Positions 55,601 through 64,000 are shown, counted from the first letter of the stretch. The stretch: 64,000 bases of DNA from Aliiglaciecola sp. 3_MG-2023 (GCF_030548205.1 NZ_JAUORV010000012.1:62001-126000), one strand, 5' to 3'. Numbers and translations: made by a program. Notes: generated by a model not told the origin, from the sequence alone.

Positions 55601-56974
55601 ATGATAAAAAATCAAACGACTCTGCAACGAGAAAATAGTTATTCCCCTCTAGTCTGGATAAAGTTATTAGGCTGTTCGCTGTTCGGCGTAGGTTTTTTCC
55701 TAGTCCCCTTTGTATATGACGGTTCTTGGACCATAAGCCTGGGAGTGGTCTCAAATCTTTTTTCAGGTTTGATTGGTGAAAACATGAAGTATTTCACCTG
55801 TAGTATTTTTATCCTTGGTGCACTTATTTCAATTATTTACAATTTGCCCCCGCGCTCCTTTGCTGAAAAACTGCCTTTAAGTGAGAAATTTATAGCGTCA
55901 CACTGGTTTTGGACGTTATTAGCGGTCATCGGTGGGGTTACGTCGGCAATGACATTATTCCAATTTGGGCCCGAATGGGTGTTTGCCAAAGAAACCGGTG
56001 TAACTGCTTATATTGATGTTGCAGGTGCTATTTTTCTGTTGATTGGTTTGGGGTGTTTATTTCTTCCTTTTCTCACCGACTATGGCCTGTTGGATTTCAT
56101 TGGTACATTATTGCAAAAGGGGTTTCAAAAGTTTTTCAACTTACCAGGTAGAGCCACCATCGACACCCTAGCCTCTTGGGTCGGTTCATCCAGTATTGCC
56201 GTGGTTATGACGAACTACCAATATATGCAAGGTTATTACAGTGCCAGAGAGTCGGCGGTAATTGCCACTAATTTCTCGGTCGTCTCCATTCCCTTTGTAT
56301 TGCTAACCGCGCAAGTTGCGGGTATTGAAAGCCACTTTCTACAACTCTATGCCACTATGATTTTCATTTGTGTTTTGTGTGCCATTGTTACCCCTAAACT
56401 GCCCCCTCTATCGTCGTTTAAAGATGAGTATTACGGTGGTAACGGTAAACAACTCAATGAAGACGTCAATCATGGTGAAAGTCGTTTCCTTTGGGCATCT
56501 CACCGTGCCTTGGCGACGGCCAAGAAAGCGCCCTCACCTGGCAAATCAATTAAGAAAGGTTTCTGGTCAATGCTGGACATTTATTTGATGATGATGCCAG
56601 CGGCCATGACCATAGAGTTTTTAACCTTATCGGTTTATTACAATACAGGCATCTTACAAACCCTTAGTTACCCTTTTTATCTACTATTGGAAGCGCTACA
56701 AATACCGGAAGCCGAGATGGCCGCACCAGGTATTTTCATTGGGTTACTCGATCAATTTGTTCCAACCATTATTGCCGGTGATATCGAGTCGCCTATCACC
56801 AAGTTTATATTGGCCGGCTTATCCATTACCCAACTGATATTCTTTGCAGAAACAGCAATACTAATTATGCGTTCAGCCATCCCTTTAACCATTATGCAGC
56901 TCATAGCGATATTTATTGTGCGCACGATCATTGCGTTTCCTATATTGGTTTGTGTTGCGCATATGCTGTTTTAG
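55601..56974 (+). CDS. YjiH-type inner-membrane transporter (nucleoside-recognition/GATE domain)
   Basis: 457 residues with about ten hydrophobic helices and a central charged loop near 265-310. WVGSSSIAVVMTNYQYMQGYYSARES (in two blocks around residue 200) is typical of the YjiH family, which has a duplicated GATE/nucleoside-recognition domain. In E. coli yjiH lies near a dipeptidase gene, so amino-acid-like or peptide-like substrates are possible. It is 2 bases after the dehydrogenase gene; the next gene is separated by a hairpin. Likely brings in or exports a guanidino compound (inference). Confidence 0.75.
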   Translation: MIKNQTTLQRENSYSPLVWIKLLGCSLFGVGFFLVPFVYDGSWTISLGVVSNLFSGLIGENMKYFTCSIFILGALISIIYNLPPRSFAEKLPLSEKFIASHWFWTLLAVIGGVTSAMTLFQFGPEWVFAKETGVTAYIDVAGAIFLLIGLGCLFLPFLTDYGLLDFIGTLLQKGFQKFFNLPGRATIDTLASWVGSSSIAVVMTNYQYMQGYYSARESAVIATNFSVVSIPFVLLTAQVAGIESHFLQLYATMIFICVLCAIVTPKLPPLSSFKDEYYGGNGKQLNEDVNHGESRFLWASHRALATAKKAPSPGKSIKKGFWSMLDIYLMMMPAAMTIEFLTLSVYYNTGILQTLSYPFYLLLEALQIPEAEMAAPGIFIGLLDQFVPTIIAGDIESPITKFILAGLSITQLIFFAETAILIMRSAIPLTIMQLIAIFIVRTIIAFPILVCVAHMLF

Positions 56975-56988
56975 GTTAATTGGGTTCA

Positions 56989-57019
56989 CGTACATAACAT
57001 TCTTCGTATGTTATGTACG
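56989..57019. repeat. Perfect 12-bp inverted repeat between transporter and Rieske genes
   Basis: CGTACATAACAT (56989-57000) and ATGTTATGTACG (57008-57019) flank a 7-base loop. No T-tract follows, so it does not look like a plain terminator. It may be an operator or an RNA stem that sets different expression of the Rieske genes. 59 bases before the Rieske ATG. Confidence 0.6.
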
Positions 57020-57077
57020 ACCAAGCTGTGATTAGATCAGCAATAGAAAAACGAGTTTTAATCATTTGGAGTGAAAC

Positions 57078-58220
57078 ATGAGCGACATAACACAAATAAC
57101 AAGCGAGCATATCAGTGCCCATGGACTTCCGGCTTCCGTATTTAAGGACAGCACTACCTATGATATGGAATGTGACAAATTATTTGCCCAAGGCTGGGCG
57201 AGCATAGGTTGTGCTCAACAGATAAGCAAACCAGGTGATATCCTACCTATTCGCATTGCAGGACAGTCATTGATTGCGATGCGTAATAAAAATGGCGAAA
57301 TAGGCGTATTCCATAACGTTTGTCGTCATAAAGCGGCCCCCTTGGTAGATGAACCATGTAATAAACGCAGTTTAGTTTGCCCCTATCATAAATGGACATT
57401 TAAAATTGACGGCAACTTGCTGAGTGCGCCCCGCTACTTCGGAAGTGAAAACAAAGTAATGTCTGAGGAAGATAAAGCTGACAAAAGCCTGATCAGTGTT
57501 CGCTTTGCCGTATGGTGGGACATTATTTTTGTCAATATTGATGGCAAGGCAGAACCATTTGAAGACTTTATTCGACCTTTAGATGAACAATTGTCTAACT
57601 ATCCTAAAGACGATATCCATTTAACCAGCAGCACTGATTATTCTGGTGAGGTCAACTGGAAACTTGCTGTAGACAATTTCCTCGACGGCTACCATGTGCC
57701 ATTCGTCCACTCCCAGGCATGTACCTTAGATTCAGTTCTTGATCAACAAGATCTATTTTTATCTGACAATATCGTGGGCTTACATTTAGCCAATGGTGCC
57801 AGTGCTAAACCGGCTAAAACAGCAAAACAGTTACCCCACTTCAACGGGCTAGCAGAGGACAAACGCGGTACTCAACAATGGTTTGGCATTTTCCCTAACA
57901 CCTTGTTTTTTGTAGACCCATGCTGGGTACAGACCATCGTCATTAAACCCATGGGTGCAACTCAAACAGCTGAAACCTTAAATATATATGTGGTAAATGA
58001 AGAAGCCGCGAGTGAAGAGTATGCAGCCGAGCGTGAAACCCTCAATGCGGTTTTAAATGAAGTCAATCAGCAAGATATTGAACTGCTCGATAAACTGCAG
58101 GTCACCCGTAGCAATGACATTGCCAATCAAGGCCACCTCAACGCTGCTTGGGATCAGGTGAATATGACCTTCCATCAAATGTGGCTGAAAAAAATGACAG
58201 CACAAGCAAATGATGAATAG
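57078..58220 (+). CDS. Rieske non-haem iron oxygenase, alpha subunit
   Basis: 380 residues. The Rieske [2Fe-2S] ligands are in NVCRHKAAPLV and VCPYHKWTF (Cys-His and Cys-His, residues ~82-104), and the mononuclear iron site in DNFLDGYHVPFVH (~198-210). An alpha-only form, as in stachydrine, carnitine or glycine betaine Rieske monooxygenases, so N-demethylation or aliphatic hydroxylation is as possible as ring oxidation. Its electron partners are encoded next (58290 and 59516). Placement in an arginine-transaminase cluster is unusual. GGAG ribosome site at 57068-57071. Confidence 0.85.
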   Translation: MSDITQITSEHISAHGLPASVFKDSTTYDMECDKLFAQGWASIGCAQQISKPGDILPIRIAGQSLIAMRNKNGEIGVFHNVCRHKAAPLVDEPCNKRSLVCPYHKWTFKIDGNLLSAPRYFGSENKVMSEEDKADKSLISVRFAVWWDIIFVNIDGKAEPFEDFIRPLDEQLSNYPKDDIHLTSSTDYSGEVNWKLAVDNFLDGYHVPFVHSQACTLDSVLDQQDLFLSDNIVGLHLANGASAKPAKTAKQLPHFNGLAEDKRGTQQWFGIFPNTLFFVDPCWVQTIVIKPMGATQTAETLNIYVVNEEAASEEYAAERETLNAVLNEVNQQDIELLDKLQVTRSNDIANQGHLNAAWDQVNMTFHQMWLKKMTAQANDE

Positions 58221-58289
58221 ACAACCCGTGATGAATATGAAATCTATACTTTATCCAATTTTGGCTTCAATTGTGGAGTGTCGCACCTT

Positions 58290-59513
58290 ATGAGTTGTAT
58301 TATTATCGGCGCTAGTCATGCGGGAGTAAATGCCGCAATTAACCTGCGTAATCTGGGATATCAGGGCAAAATCACCTTAATCAGCGCAGATAAGGTGTTG
58401 CCTTATCAGCGCCCACCGTTATCAAAAGCCTTTTTGCAAAATACCTTGCCGGAACAACGCTTATGGCTGCGCCCGGAAGCATTTTATCAACAAAAAGAGA
58501 TTGATTTAATGTTGGGTAAACGGGTGATCTCTATTGACCGTGAGCAGCAAACCGTTGAATTAGATGACGGGCAATGCCTAACGTACGATAAACTCATTTT
58601 AGCCACGGGCGCGTCAATACGACGCTTATCAATACCTGGAAGCGATCTCATAGGCGTGCATTATATGCGCGATTGTGAAGATACTATGGGCTTGCGAGAT
58701 GCATTGCCAGACGCGAAAAATGTGGTAGTCGTGGGCGGTGGCTATATTGGTTTAGAAGTGGCTGCATCACTTCAAAAGCTAGGAAAAAATGTCACCTTAC
58801 TTCTTAACCAAGAACGTCCGTTAAAGCACCTAACCAGCGCTGTAGTAAGTGATTATCTCAGCGAGTTGCATAAGGCAAATGGTGTCAATATTCAACCCAA
58901 TGCGGCAGCTCAGGCAATCATCGGAGATGAAAAGGTGACGGCCGTAGAGGCCAGTAATGGTGAATGTTATCCCGCCGATATCGTTGTCGCGGGAATTGGC
59001 GTAAACCCAGAACAAGCGTTGGCACAACAATGCGGTTTAGCAATTGATAACGGTATTCAGGTTAATCAATATATGCAAAGCTCAGATGAGAATATCTATG
59101 CTATTGGCGATTGCGTTAGCTTCTTTCATCCAATTTATAACCAGCAAATGCGTATTGAATCGGTGCAAAATGCCACAGATCAAGCTAAAACCGCAGCACT
59201 GGCTATATGTGATAAATTAACACCTTATACCGCAACCCCGTGGTTTTGGTCTGATCAATATGATGCCAAGCTACAAATTGCTGGTTTGTCTAACGGTTAC
59301 GATGAATTTGTAGTGCGTAAAGAATCAGAAAATAGTCTCGCTGTGTTTTATTTTTCTAAACAACGATTAATTGCAATTGATGCGATTAATCAACCTAAAT
59401 CCTTTATGATCACTCGAAAGTATCTGCATCAGCTGCCCGCCGTTGATAAGAACAAACTAGCAGATAATGACCAGGATCTTAATACCCTATTTACTGAATT
59501 AGTTGGAGTTTGA
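58290..59513 (+). CDS. FAD ferredoxin reductase of the Rieske system
   Basis: About 407 residues from the ATG at 58290; a GTG at 58278 is in frame but overlaps the GGAG ribosome site (58275-58278). IIIGASHAGVNAAINLR binds FAD, VVVVGGGYIGLEVAA (near residue 150) binds NAD(P)H, and NIYAIGDCVSF is the second FAD motif. C-terminal reductase domain as in putidaredoxin/rhodocoxin reductase. It reduces the 2Fe-2S ferredoxin encoded directly after. The stop codon is 2 bases before the ferredoxin ATG. Confidence 0.88.
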   Translation: MSCIIIGASHAGVNAAINLRNLGYQGKITLISADKVLPYQRPPLSKAFLQNTLPEQRLWLRPEAFYQQKEIDLMLGKRVISIDREQQTVELDDGQCLTYDKLILATGASIRRLSIPGSDLIGVHYMRDCEDTMGLRDALPDAKNVVVVGGGYIGLEVAASLQKLGKNVTLLLNQERPLKHLTSAVVSDYLSELHKANGVNIQPNAAAQAIIGDEKVTAVEASNGECYPADIVVAGIGVNPEQALAQQCGLAIDNGIQVNQYMQSSDENIYAIGDCVSFFHPIYNQQMRIESVQNATDQAKTAALAICDKLTPYTATPWFWSDQYDAKLQIAGLSNGYDEFVVRKESENSLAVFYFSKQRLIAIDAINQPKSFMITRKYLHQLPAVDKNKLADNDQDLNTLFTELVGV

Positions 59514-59515
59514 GC

Positions 59516-59839
59516 ATGCCAAATATTACTTTTATTTTACCCGATGAAAATCAACTTACGGTTGCTGCAAGCGATGGCGAAAGCTTAATGCAAGCCGCTG
59601 TAGATAATGGCATTGAAGAAATAACTGCCGACTGTGGGGGCTGTTGTTCTTGTGCAACCTGTCACTGTTACATTGACGATGCCTGGAAAGATAAACTCGA
59701 ACCGGCCGATGAAATGGAAACGGCACTGTTAGACAGCGCAATTGAAAACAAACAAGCAAATAGTCGTTTGTCATGTCAGATATTTTTAACCTCAGATCTA
59801 GACGGTTTAGTGGTGAAAATTCCTGAAAGCGATTGGTAA
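59516..59839 (+). CDS. Adrenodoxin-type [2Fe-2S] ferredoxin of the Rieske system
   Basis: 107 residues from the ATG at 59516, with GGAG at 59505-59508. Cysteines lie in ADCGGCCSCATCHCYID and in SRLSCQIFLTSDLDG, the C-x5-C-x2-C...C form of putidaredoxin-like ferredoxins. It should carry electrons from the reductase to the Rieske oxygenase. It is followed by a strong bidirectional terminator. Confidence 0.9.
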   Translation: MPNITFILPDENQLTVAASDGESLMQAAVDNGIEEITADCGGCCSCATCHCYIDDAWKDKLEPADEMETALLDSAIENKQANSRLSCQIFLTSDLDGLVVKIPESDW

Positions 59840-59909
59840 GCAATCACTAGAATGCTGATAAACGCCGTATAAAGTTAACATCCTAGTTAACTCGTCCAAA
59901 ACCAAAAAA

Positions 59910-59935
59910 AGCGGAATCTTTTCAAAGATTCCGCT
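59910..59935. terminator. Bidirectional rho-independent terminator
   Basis: A 12-bp perfect stem AGCGGAATCTTT/AAAGATTCCGCT with A-tract before and T-tract after (CTTTTTAT) lies between the ferredoxin gene (plus) and the AruH-like gene (minus), so it can end both transcripts. Confidence 0.9.
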
Positions 59936-59972
59936 CTTTTTATGTTCTCTTCAAGATATGTTCAACAGAGAT

Positions 59973-61166
59973 TTAACTGCATTCCGCTAAACTAAACTGC
60001 TGCATAAAACTGTCTATCCGATTACAGGCATCTTCCAGTTGCTTATCGTCTACAACATAAGAAATACGAATAAAATCAGATGCACATTGACCAAACGCTG
60101 CGGCTGGCAATACACCAATTTTTTGCTGCTCAAATAACGCTTCGGCAAATTCCTGAGAACTCAGCCCAGTTTGACTCACATTCACCAGTAAAAACATAGA
60201 AGCCTGCGGTGTGATACAACTCAATTTAGGATGTTGCTGAAAGCATTTTAATAAGCGATCTCGACGTCGTAAATAACTTAAACGCATACTTTCTGAGTCA
60301 GCCAATGCGTCTGTGTCGGTCAATGCTGTATACGCCGCTTGTTGAATAAAACCGGGTAATCCATACAACATGCACAATGACAGATTACTTAAATGTCCAA
60401 TCAATTCAGTGGGACCAATCGCCCAACCTACCCGCCAGCCTGTCATAGCATGAGATTTAGATAAACTATTGAGGGTGATAGTGCGCTCTGCCATATTCTC
60501 TAAACCAGCAATACTGACGTGTTCACCTTCAAAAATAGTATGGCTATATACCTCATCAGAGACCACCCATAAATCATGTTTGATCGCCAAATCTGCAATC
60601 AACTGCAATTCCTGCTTATTCAGCATAACCCCAGTAGGGTTATTCGGAGTTGCAAAAAATATCGCTTTGGTTTTGTCGGTAATTGCCTGCTCTAATGCCT
60701 CAACGTCTAGACAAAAATTATTTTCTTTATCCATCGCCACAGGTATCAGTTTAGCGCCCGTTAACTGAATACAAGCTTCGTATGTTACGTACATCGGCTG
60801 TAACACAATCGCTTCATCCCCCGGCTCTAAAATGCACATTGAACTGGCAAACAAGGCATTTTGTGCCCCAGCCAGCAAAATAACATTATCCTTAGTCACC
60901 TGTTGAGCGCATTTTATCTGATGTTGCTCGGCAATTTTACTGCGTAGATTGTCACGCCCTTCTATTTCAACGTAATGTGTATCTCCGCTACGCAACCCCT
61001 CAATGGCAGTGTCTATAACCGTGGTTGGCGTATCGAATTCAGGATCACCAATACTTAAAATAATCACGCTAGGATCGCGTTCTTTCAATGATGTTGCTTT
61101 AAAATGAATATCCCAAGCATCCACGGTTTCGCCTTGAATGGCTTGAGTTAATGGCGCATAACGCAT
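59973..61166 (-). CDS. aruH: AruH-like arginine:pyruvate transaminase
   Basis: About 397 residues from the ATG at 61166 (MRYAPLTQ), with AGGA 9 bases before; a TTG at 61172 is a weaker choice. Fold-type I aminotransferase with PLP lysine in LNSLSKSHAMTGWRVGW, and NNPTGVML and VVSDEVYSH for cofactor contacts. The MRYxxxTQ start, WDIHFKA, GDPEFDTP and LCMLYGLPGFIQ follow the Pseudomonas AruH pattern I recall. It would turn arginine plus pyruvate into 2-ketoarginine plus alanine, supplying the AruI-like enzyme. It converges with the Rieske set across a shared terminator. Confidence 0.75.
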   Translation of the reverse strand: MRYAPLTQAIQGETVDAWDIHFKATSLKERDPSVIILSIGDPEFDTPTTVIDTAIEGLRSGDTHYVEIEGRDNLRSKIAEQHQIKCAQQVTKDNVILLAGAQNALFASSMCILEPGDEAIVLQPMYVTYEACIQLTGAKLIPVAMDKENNFCLDVEALEQAITDKTKAIFFATPNNPTGVMLNKQELQLIADLAIKHDLWVVSDEVYSHTIFEGEHVSIAGLENMAERTITLNSLSKSHAMTGWRVGWAIGPTELIGHLSNLSLCMLYGLPGFIQQAAYTALTDTDALADSESMRLSYLRRRDRLLKCFQQHPKLSCITPQASMFLLVNVSQTGLSSQEFAEALFEQQKIGVLPAAAFGQCASDFIRISYVVDDKQLEDACNRIDSFMQQFSLAECS

Positions 61167-61240
61167 GTTCAATATTCCTAAATTTTAGGTAGATGATAAA
61201 CTTAATTGATGAATAATCTGTACAGCATTAAGCATCACTT

Positions 61241-62674
61241 TCACGACGCATCTGCATCGATCAACAATGCTTTGGTTTCGGTATACTCTTTTAAGCCTTC
61301 AAGGCCCCACTCACGGCCATTACCTGATTGTTTATAACCACCAAATGGACTGTCGGTATTAAAATAAGCACCTTGTAAATAGCATTGACCAGCACGTAAT
61401 TTACTGGCAACTTTAATCGCCTCAGCGCGATTTTCGGCATAAACCGCTGATGACAAACCAAAGGGCGTATCATTAGCCAACTCAATGGCATGGGCAATGT
61501 CTTGGTAAGGGATAATGCACAAAACAGGTCCGAAGATTTCTTCCTGGGCAATGGTCATGTCATTGCTAACATTGGAAAAAATAGTAGGTGCAACATATGC
61601 GCCCTTGCTGAATTCTTCGGGCACTTGTGTGCCGCCACAGAGTAACTTCGCGCCTTCTGCTATGCCTGTGTTGATATAGCTTAAAACTCGCTGCTGTTGC
61701 AGTTGAGAACTCAGTGGACCCAAGTTGGTTTCAGCCAACATAGGATCACCAATCTGCCATTCTGCAGCAACGGTTTTGGCAATGCTCTCCACTTCGGCTA
61801 ATTTCTCTGCAGGCACTAACATGCGAGTTAGGGCACAACATGTTTGCCCAGAATTAAGCATCACATCTTCTACACCGTAGCGTACAGCTGCGTCTAAATC
61901 GGCATCAGGGGTGATAATATAGGGGGATTTTCCGCCCAACTCCTGACAGACTCGTTTTACTGTCGGCGCGGCTGCCTGAGCAACCTTAATCCCAGCTAAG
62001 GTAGAGCCGGTAAACGACACCATGTCCACCAGCGCATGACTGCATAAGCTCTCACCAATTTCACTGCCGACGCCGGTTAATAAATTAAATACACCAGCAG
62101 GTAAACTAGTACCATCAATAATCTCGGCAAGGATCAAATCTTGTAATGGGGTTTGCTCGGCAGGCTTAACCACTATGCTACATCCAGCAGCTAGCGCTGG
62201 ACCCAGTTTGCCAACCAATTGTGACAAGGGGTAATTCCAAGGATTAATTAACACACACACGCCGACGGCTTCTGACACCACAATATGATTGGTATGTTCT
62301 TGTTGTTTATCCATTTCTGCAGCCATTGGCGCGAAACTGCGCAAGGCATCAATGGCTCCTTGCACTTGTAGGTCGGCAGCAACTGAAATAGGACATCCCA
62401 TTGAAGCAACAATTGCCTGGGTTAAGTCATCTTTACGTGACTGCATGCCGTCAGCAATTTCATTGATAATAGCAGCTCGAGTTGATGATGGATTTTCAGA
62501 CCAAGCTGCAAATGCTTTTTTTGCTGCACCAACGGCAAGCTCGACGTCCTGTAAATTTGCGGATGGCACCCTTGCACAGATTTCACCATTGGCAGGATTG
62601 ACCACATCTAAGTGCCCATTGCCGGCACTGTTAACCCAGCGTCCATCAATATAGAGTTGTTGGTAATTTTTCAT
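61241..62674 (-). CDS. Aldehyde dehydrogenase (candidate 4-guanidinobutyraldehyde dehydrogenase)
   Basis: 477 residues. ELGGKSPYII (Glu near 243) and NSGQTCCALTRM (catalytic Cys near 278) are intact, and the end is that of typical NAD(P)-dependent enzymes. In the arginine transaminase route the aldehyde from AruI is oxidised to 4-guanidinobutyrate by such an enzyme (KauB type). It lies between the AruH-like gene (about 70 bases) and the carbamoylase gene (22 bases), which supports this role. Other amino-aldehyde substrates are possible. Confidence 0.8.
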   Translation of the reverse strand: MKNYQQLYIDGRWVNSAGNGHLDVVNPANGEICARVPSANLQDVELAVGAAKKAFAAWSENPSSTRAAIINEIADGMQSRKDDLTQAIVASMGCPISVAADLQVQGAIDALRSFAPMAAEMDKQQEHTNHIVVSEAVGVCVLINPWNYPLSQLVGKLGPALAAGCSIVVKPAEQTPLQDLILAEIIDGTSLPAGVFNLLTGVGSEIGESLCSHALVDMVSFTGSTLAGIKVAQAAAPTVKRVCQELGGKSPYIITPDADLDAAVRYGVEDVMLNSGQTCCALTRMLVPAEKLAEVESIAKTVAAEWQIGDPMLAETNLGPLSSQLQQQRVLSYINTGIAEGAKLLCGGTQVPEEFSKGAYVAPTIFSNVSNDMTIAQEEIFGPVLCIIPYQDIAHAIELANDTPFGLSSAVYAENRAEAIKVASKLRAGQCYLQGAYFNTDSPFGGYKQSGNGREWGLEGLKEYTETKALLIDADAS

Positions 62675-62696
62675 TTGCTACCTTTTGCCATACTCG

Positions 62697-63923
62697 CTAG
62701 CTGGCCAATTTTAATACTGCGCCTAGCAAAACCTGACAGCCTGCTGTGATGTCTTCCGGCGTGGCATTTTCAGCTTCATTGTGACTAATACCATCTTCAC
62801 AGGGTATAAAAATCATCGACGTCGGAGCCACTTTAGAGATGTAAACAGAATCATGGCCCGCCCCTGAAAACATTTCTTCATAGGCAAATCCGGTTTCTTC
62901 AACAGACTCACGAACCGCATTAATACAGTCTTGATTAAAAACCACAGCGGGTGAATCCCACTCATCTAAGATGTTGAAATCAACACCACATTCAGCGCTA
63001 ATTTGTGCTGAAATTTGCCTAAATTGCGCATCCATTTTGACTAACACGTCTTGCTCAGGGTGGCGTAAATCTACCGTTAAGGTTAAGGTTTCAGGTACCG
63101 TATTTCGCGAACCCGGGCTTACATTTATGTCACCAAAAGTGGCTCTTGCAAGTGGACCATGTTGCTCGGCTAAAACATAAAGCTGACTAACAATAGCCGC
63201 CATCGCTTTGACAGGATCTTTACGCTGCTCCATGGGTGTAGGGCCTGCATGTACAGGTTGCCCTTGGATAACTAAGTCATACCAGCGCATGCCCTGCACA
63301 CCTTTCACTACACCGATAGGTTTACCGATCGACTCTAGAATGGGTCCTTGTTCAATATGTAATTCAAAGGCAGCTTTGATGGGAAAAGGTGCACAAGGTG
63401 ACTCACCTAAGTAACCAATGCGTTGCAACTCTTGCTCAATGGTTAGGCCGTTTTTGTCAGTGCGCTGCAATCCATAATCTAAATCAAACTCACCGCACCA
63501 CACGCCAGAACCTATCATTGCAGGTGAAAAGCGTGCGCCTTCTTCGTTAGTCCAAACCGCGACTTCAACTGGGTGTAACGTTTCTATTTGGTTGTCTTCT
63601 AAGGTGCGCAGTACTTCTAAACCGCCAAGTACGCCATACACACCATCAAATTTTCCACCAGTAGGTTGCGTATCTAAATGACTTCCCATTAACACCGGTG
63701 GCAAACTGTTATCTGTGCCTTTTCTGCGCAAAAAAAGATTGCCCATTTGATCAACTCTTAGCTCACAGCCAATTTCTTTGCACCATTTAACAAATAAATC
63801 TCGACCGGTTTTGTCATCATCGGTTAACGCCTGACGATTACAGCCACCTTTATTGGTCGCACCGATTTCAGCCATCGTCATCAGACTTGACCATAATCTT
63901 TCGCCATTAATTTTCAAAGTCAC
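62697..63923 (-). CDS. M20-type N-carbamoyl amidohydrolase (HyuC/AllC-like)
   Basis: 408 residues from a GTG start with a GGAG ribosome site. The zinc ligands are in MGSHLDTQPTGGKFDGVYG, TNEEGARFSP and LHIEQGP, and GAGHDS with SHNEAE at the C-terminus. The family includes N-carbamoyl-amino-acid hydrolase, beta-ureidopropionase and allantoate amidohydrolase. Beside an agmatine-deiminase-like gene and an arginine-transaminase set, a natural role is cleavage of 4-ureidobutyrate to GABA, CO2 and ammonia. Allantoate is an alternative but no other allantoin gene is seen. Confidence 0.82.
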   Translation of the reverse strand: MTLKINGERLWSSLMTMAEIGATNKGGCNRQALTDDDKTGRDLFVKWCKEIGCELRVDQMGNLFLRRKGTDNSLPPVLMGSHLDTQPTGGKFDGVYGVLGGLEVLRTLEDNQIETLHPVEVAVWTNEEGARFSPAMIGSGVWCGEFDLDYGLQRTDKNGLTIEQELQRIGYLGESPCAPFPIKAAFELHIEQGPILESIGKPIGVVKGVQGMRWYDLVIQGQPVHAGPTPMEQRKDPVKAMAAIVSQLYVLAEQHGPLARATFGDINVSPGSRNTVPETLTLTVDLRHPEQDVLVKMDAQFRQISAQISAECGVDFNILDEWDSPAVVFNQDCINAVRESVEETGFAYEEMFSGAGHDSVYISKVAPTSMIFIPCEDGISHNEAENATPEDITAGCQVLLGAVLKLAS

Positions 63924-63933
63924 TATTGCTCTC

Positions 63934-64000
63934 CTATGCGTCTTTACGACTTAGCGGCTGACACATGCAGTGTACACCGCCTCCGCCAGAGGTAAACATC
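63934..64000 (-). CDS. Agmatine deiminase-like protein, C-terminal end (truncated by window)
   Basis: Only the last ~21 codons are seen. In the minus-strand frame ending with TAG at 63934-63936 the peptide contains SGGGGVHCMCQPLS, which matches the C-terminal active-site block GGGGxHC of agmatine deiminases, with the catalytic cysteine. It stops 10 bases before the carbamoylase start, so the two are very probably one operon. In place of agmatine the substrate may be 4-guanidinobutyrate. The call rests on one short motif. Confidence 0.6.
   Translation of the reverse strand, partial: MFTSGGGGVHCMCQPLSRKDA

Overview
The window looks like part of the chromosome of a marine gammaproteobacterium of the Alteromonadales type (Paraglaciecola/Glaciecola/Alteromonas-like). 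This rests on moderate to low GC, two large TonB-dependent receptors beside catabolic genes, a cydABX-cydDC cluster, rlmE and a 7Fe ferredoxin of gammaproteobacterial type. I see no rRNA, tRNA, insertion sequence, prophage or CRISPR array. Species assignment is inference.

Region A (1-2.9 kb): the end of an RND/MMPL-type membrane exporter gene, a LolA-like periplasmic protein, an outer-membrane barrel protein and a small YgaP-like (DUF2892) membrane protein.

Region B (2.9-16.4 kb) is a sulfide-oxidation and respiration locus. A sigma-54 activator of the FisR type (2933-4258, minus) faces sulfide:quinone oxidoreductase (sqr) and a DUF3365 c-type haem protein. These are followed by a tightly packed operon: cydA-cydB-cydX-cydD-cydC, an ETHE1/Blh-type persulfide dioxygenase, a TauE/SafE exporter and a DUF442 (rhodanese/phosphatase-like) protein, then a Cache-domain chemoreceptor. 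Sulfide electrons would enter the quinone pool through SQR and leave through the sulfide-tolerant bd oxidase, while persulfide goes to sulfite and out of the cell. Both transcription units carry a sigma-54 promoter preceded by a pair of TGTCA-N4-TGACA palindromes whose centres are exactly 21 bp apart. The cyd promoter also carries a perfect FNR box placed for class II activation of a perfect TATAAT.

Region C (16.5-22.3 kb) is housekeeping: an alpha/beta hydrolase, a SpoU-family RNA methyltransferase with an internal 21-bp repeat expansion, rlmE, fdxA, a COG2509-like FAD dehydrogenase and a DUF3754 protein.

Region D (22.6-42 kb) is an accessory catabolic island: an acyl-CoA dehydrogenase, two acyl-CoA ligases, a TonB receptor, a carotenoid-oxygenase-family enzyme, three thiolase-fold enzymes, a CaiB-type CoA transferase, a nitronate monooxygenase and a PaaN-like aldehyde dehydrogenase. 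Two unusual regulators, each made of two HxlR domains with cysteine-rich tails, lie inside it. A 16-bp motif (ACTTGC-N-TTAWWRRAC) occurs twice before the acyl-CoA dehydrogenase gene and twice before the TonB receptor gene. The pathway probably cleaves a conjugated alkene (apocarotenoid or stilbenoid) and degrades the fragments as CoA thioesters.

Region E (42.6-45.5 kb): a transglutaminase-like protein and a lipoprotein metallophosphoesterase.

Region F (45.9-64 kb) is a second catabolic island: overlapping LysR and LuxR regulators, a TonB receptor, a TPR-sulfotransferase, a TIM-barrel isomerase-like protein, an AruI-like 2-ketoarginine decarboxylase, a 2-hydroxyacid dehydrogenase-like protein, a YjiH-type transporter and a complete Rieske oxygenase/ferredoxin reductase/ferredoxin set. 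Converging on it are an AruH-like arginine:pyruvate transaminase, an aldehyde dehydrogenase, an M20-type carbamoylase and the end of an agmatine-deiminase-like gene. Together they suggest a variant arginine-transaminase (guanidino compound) pathway in which a deiminase and a carbamoylase replace guanidinobutyrase, with an added Rieske oxygenase step.
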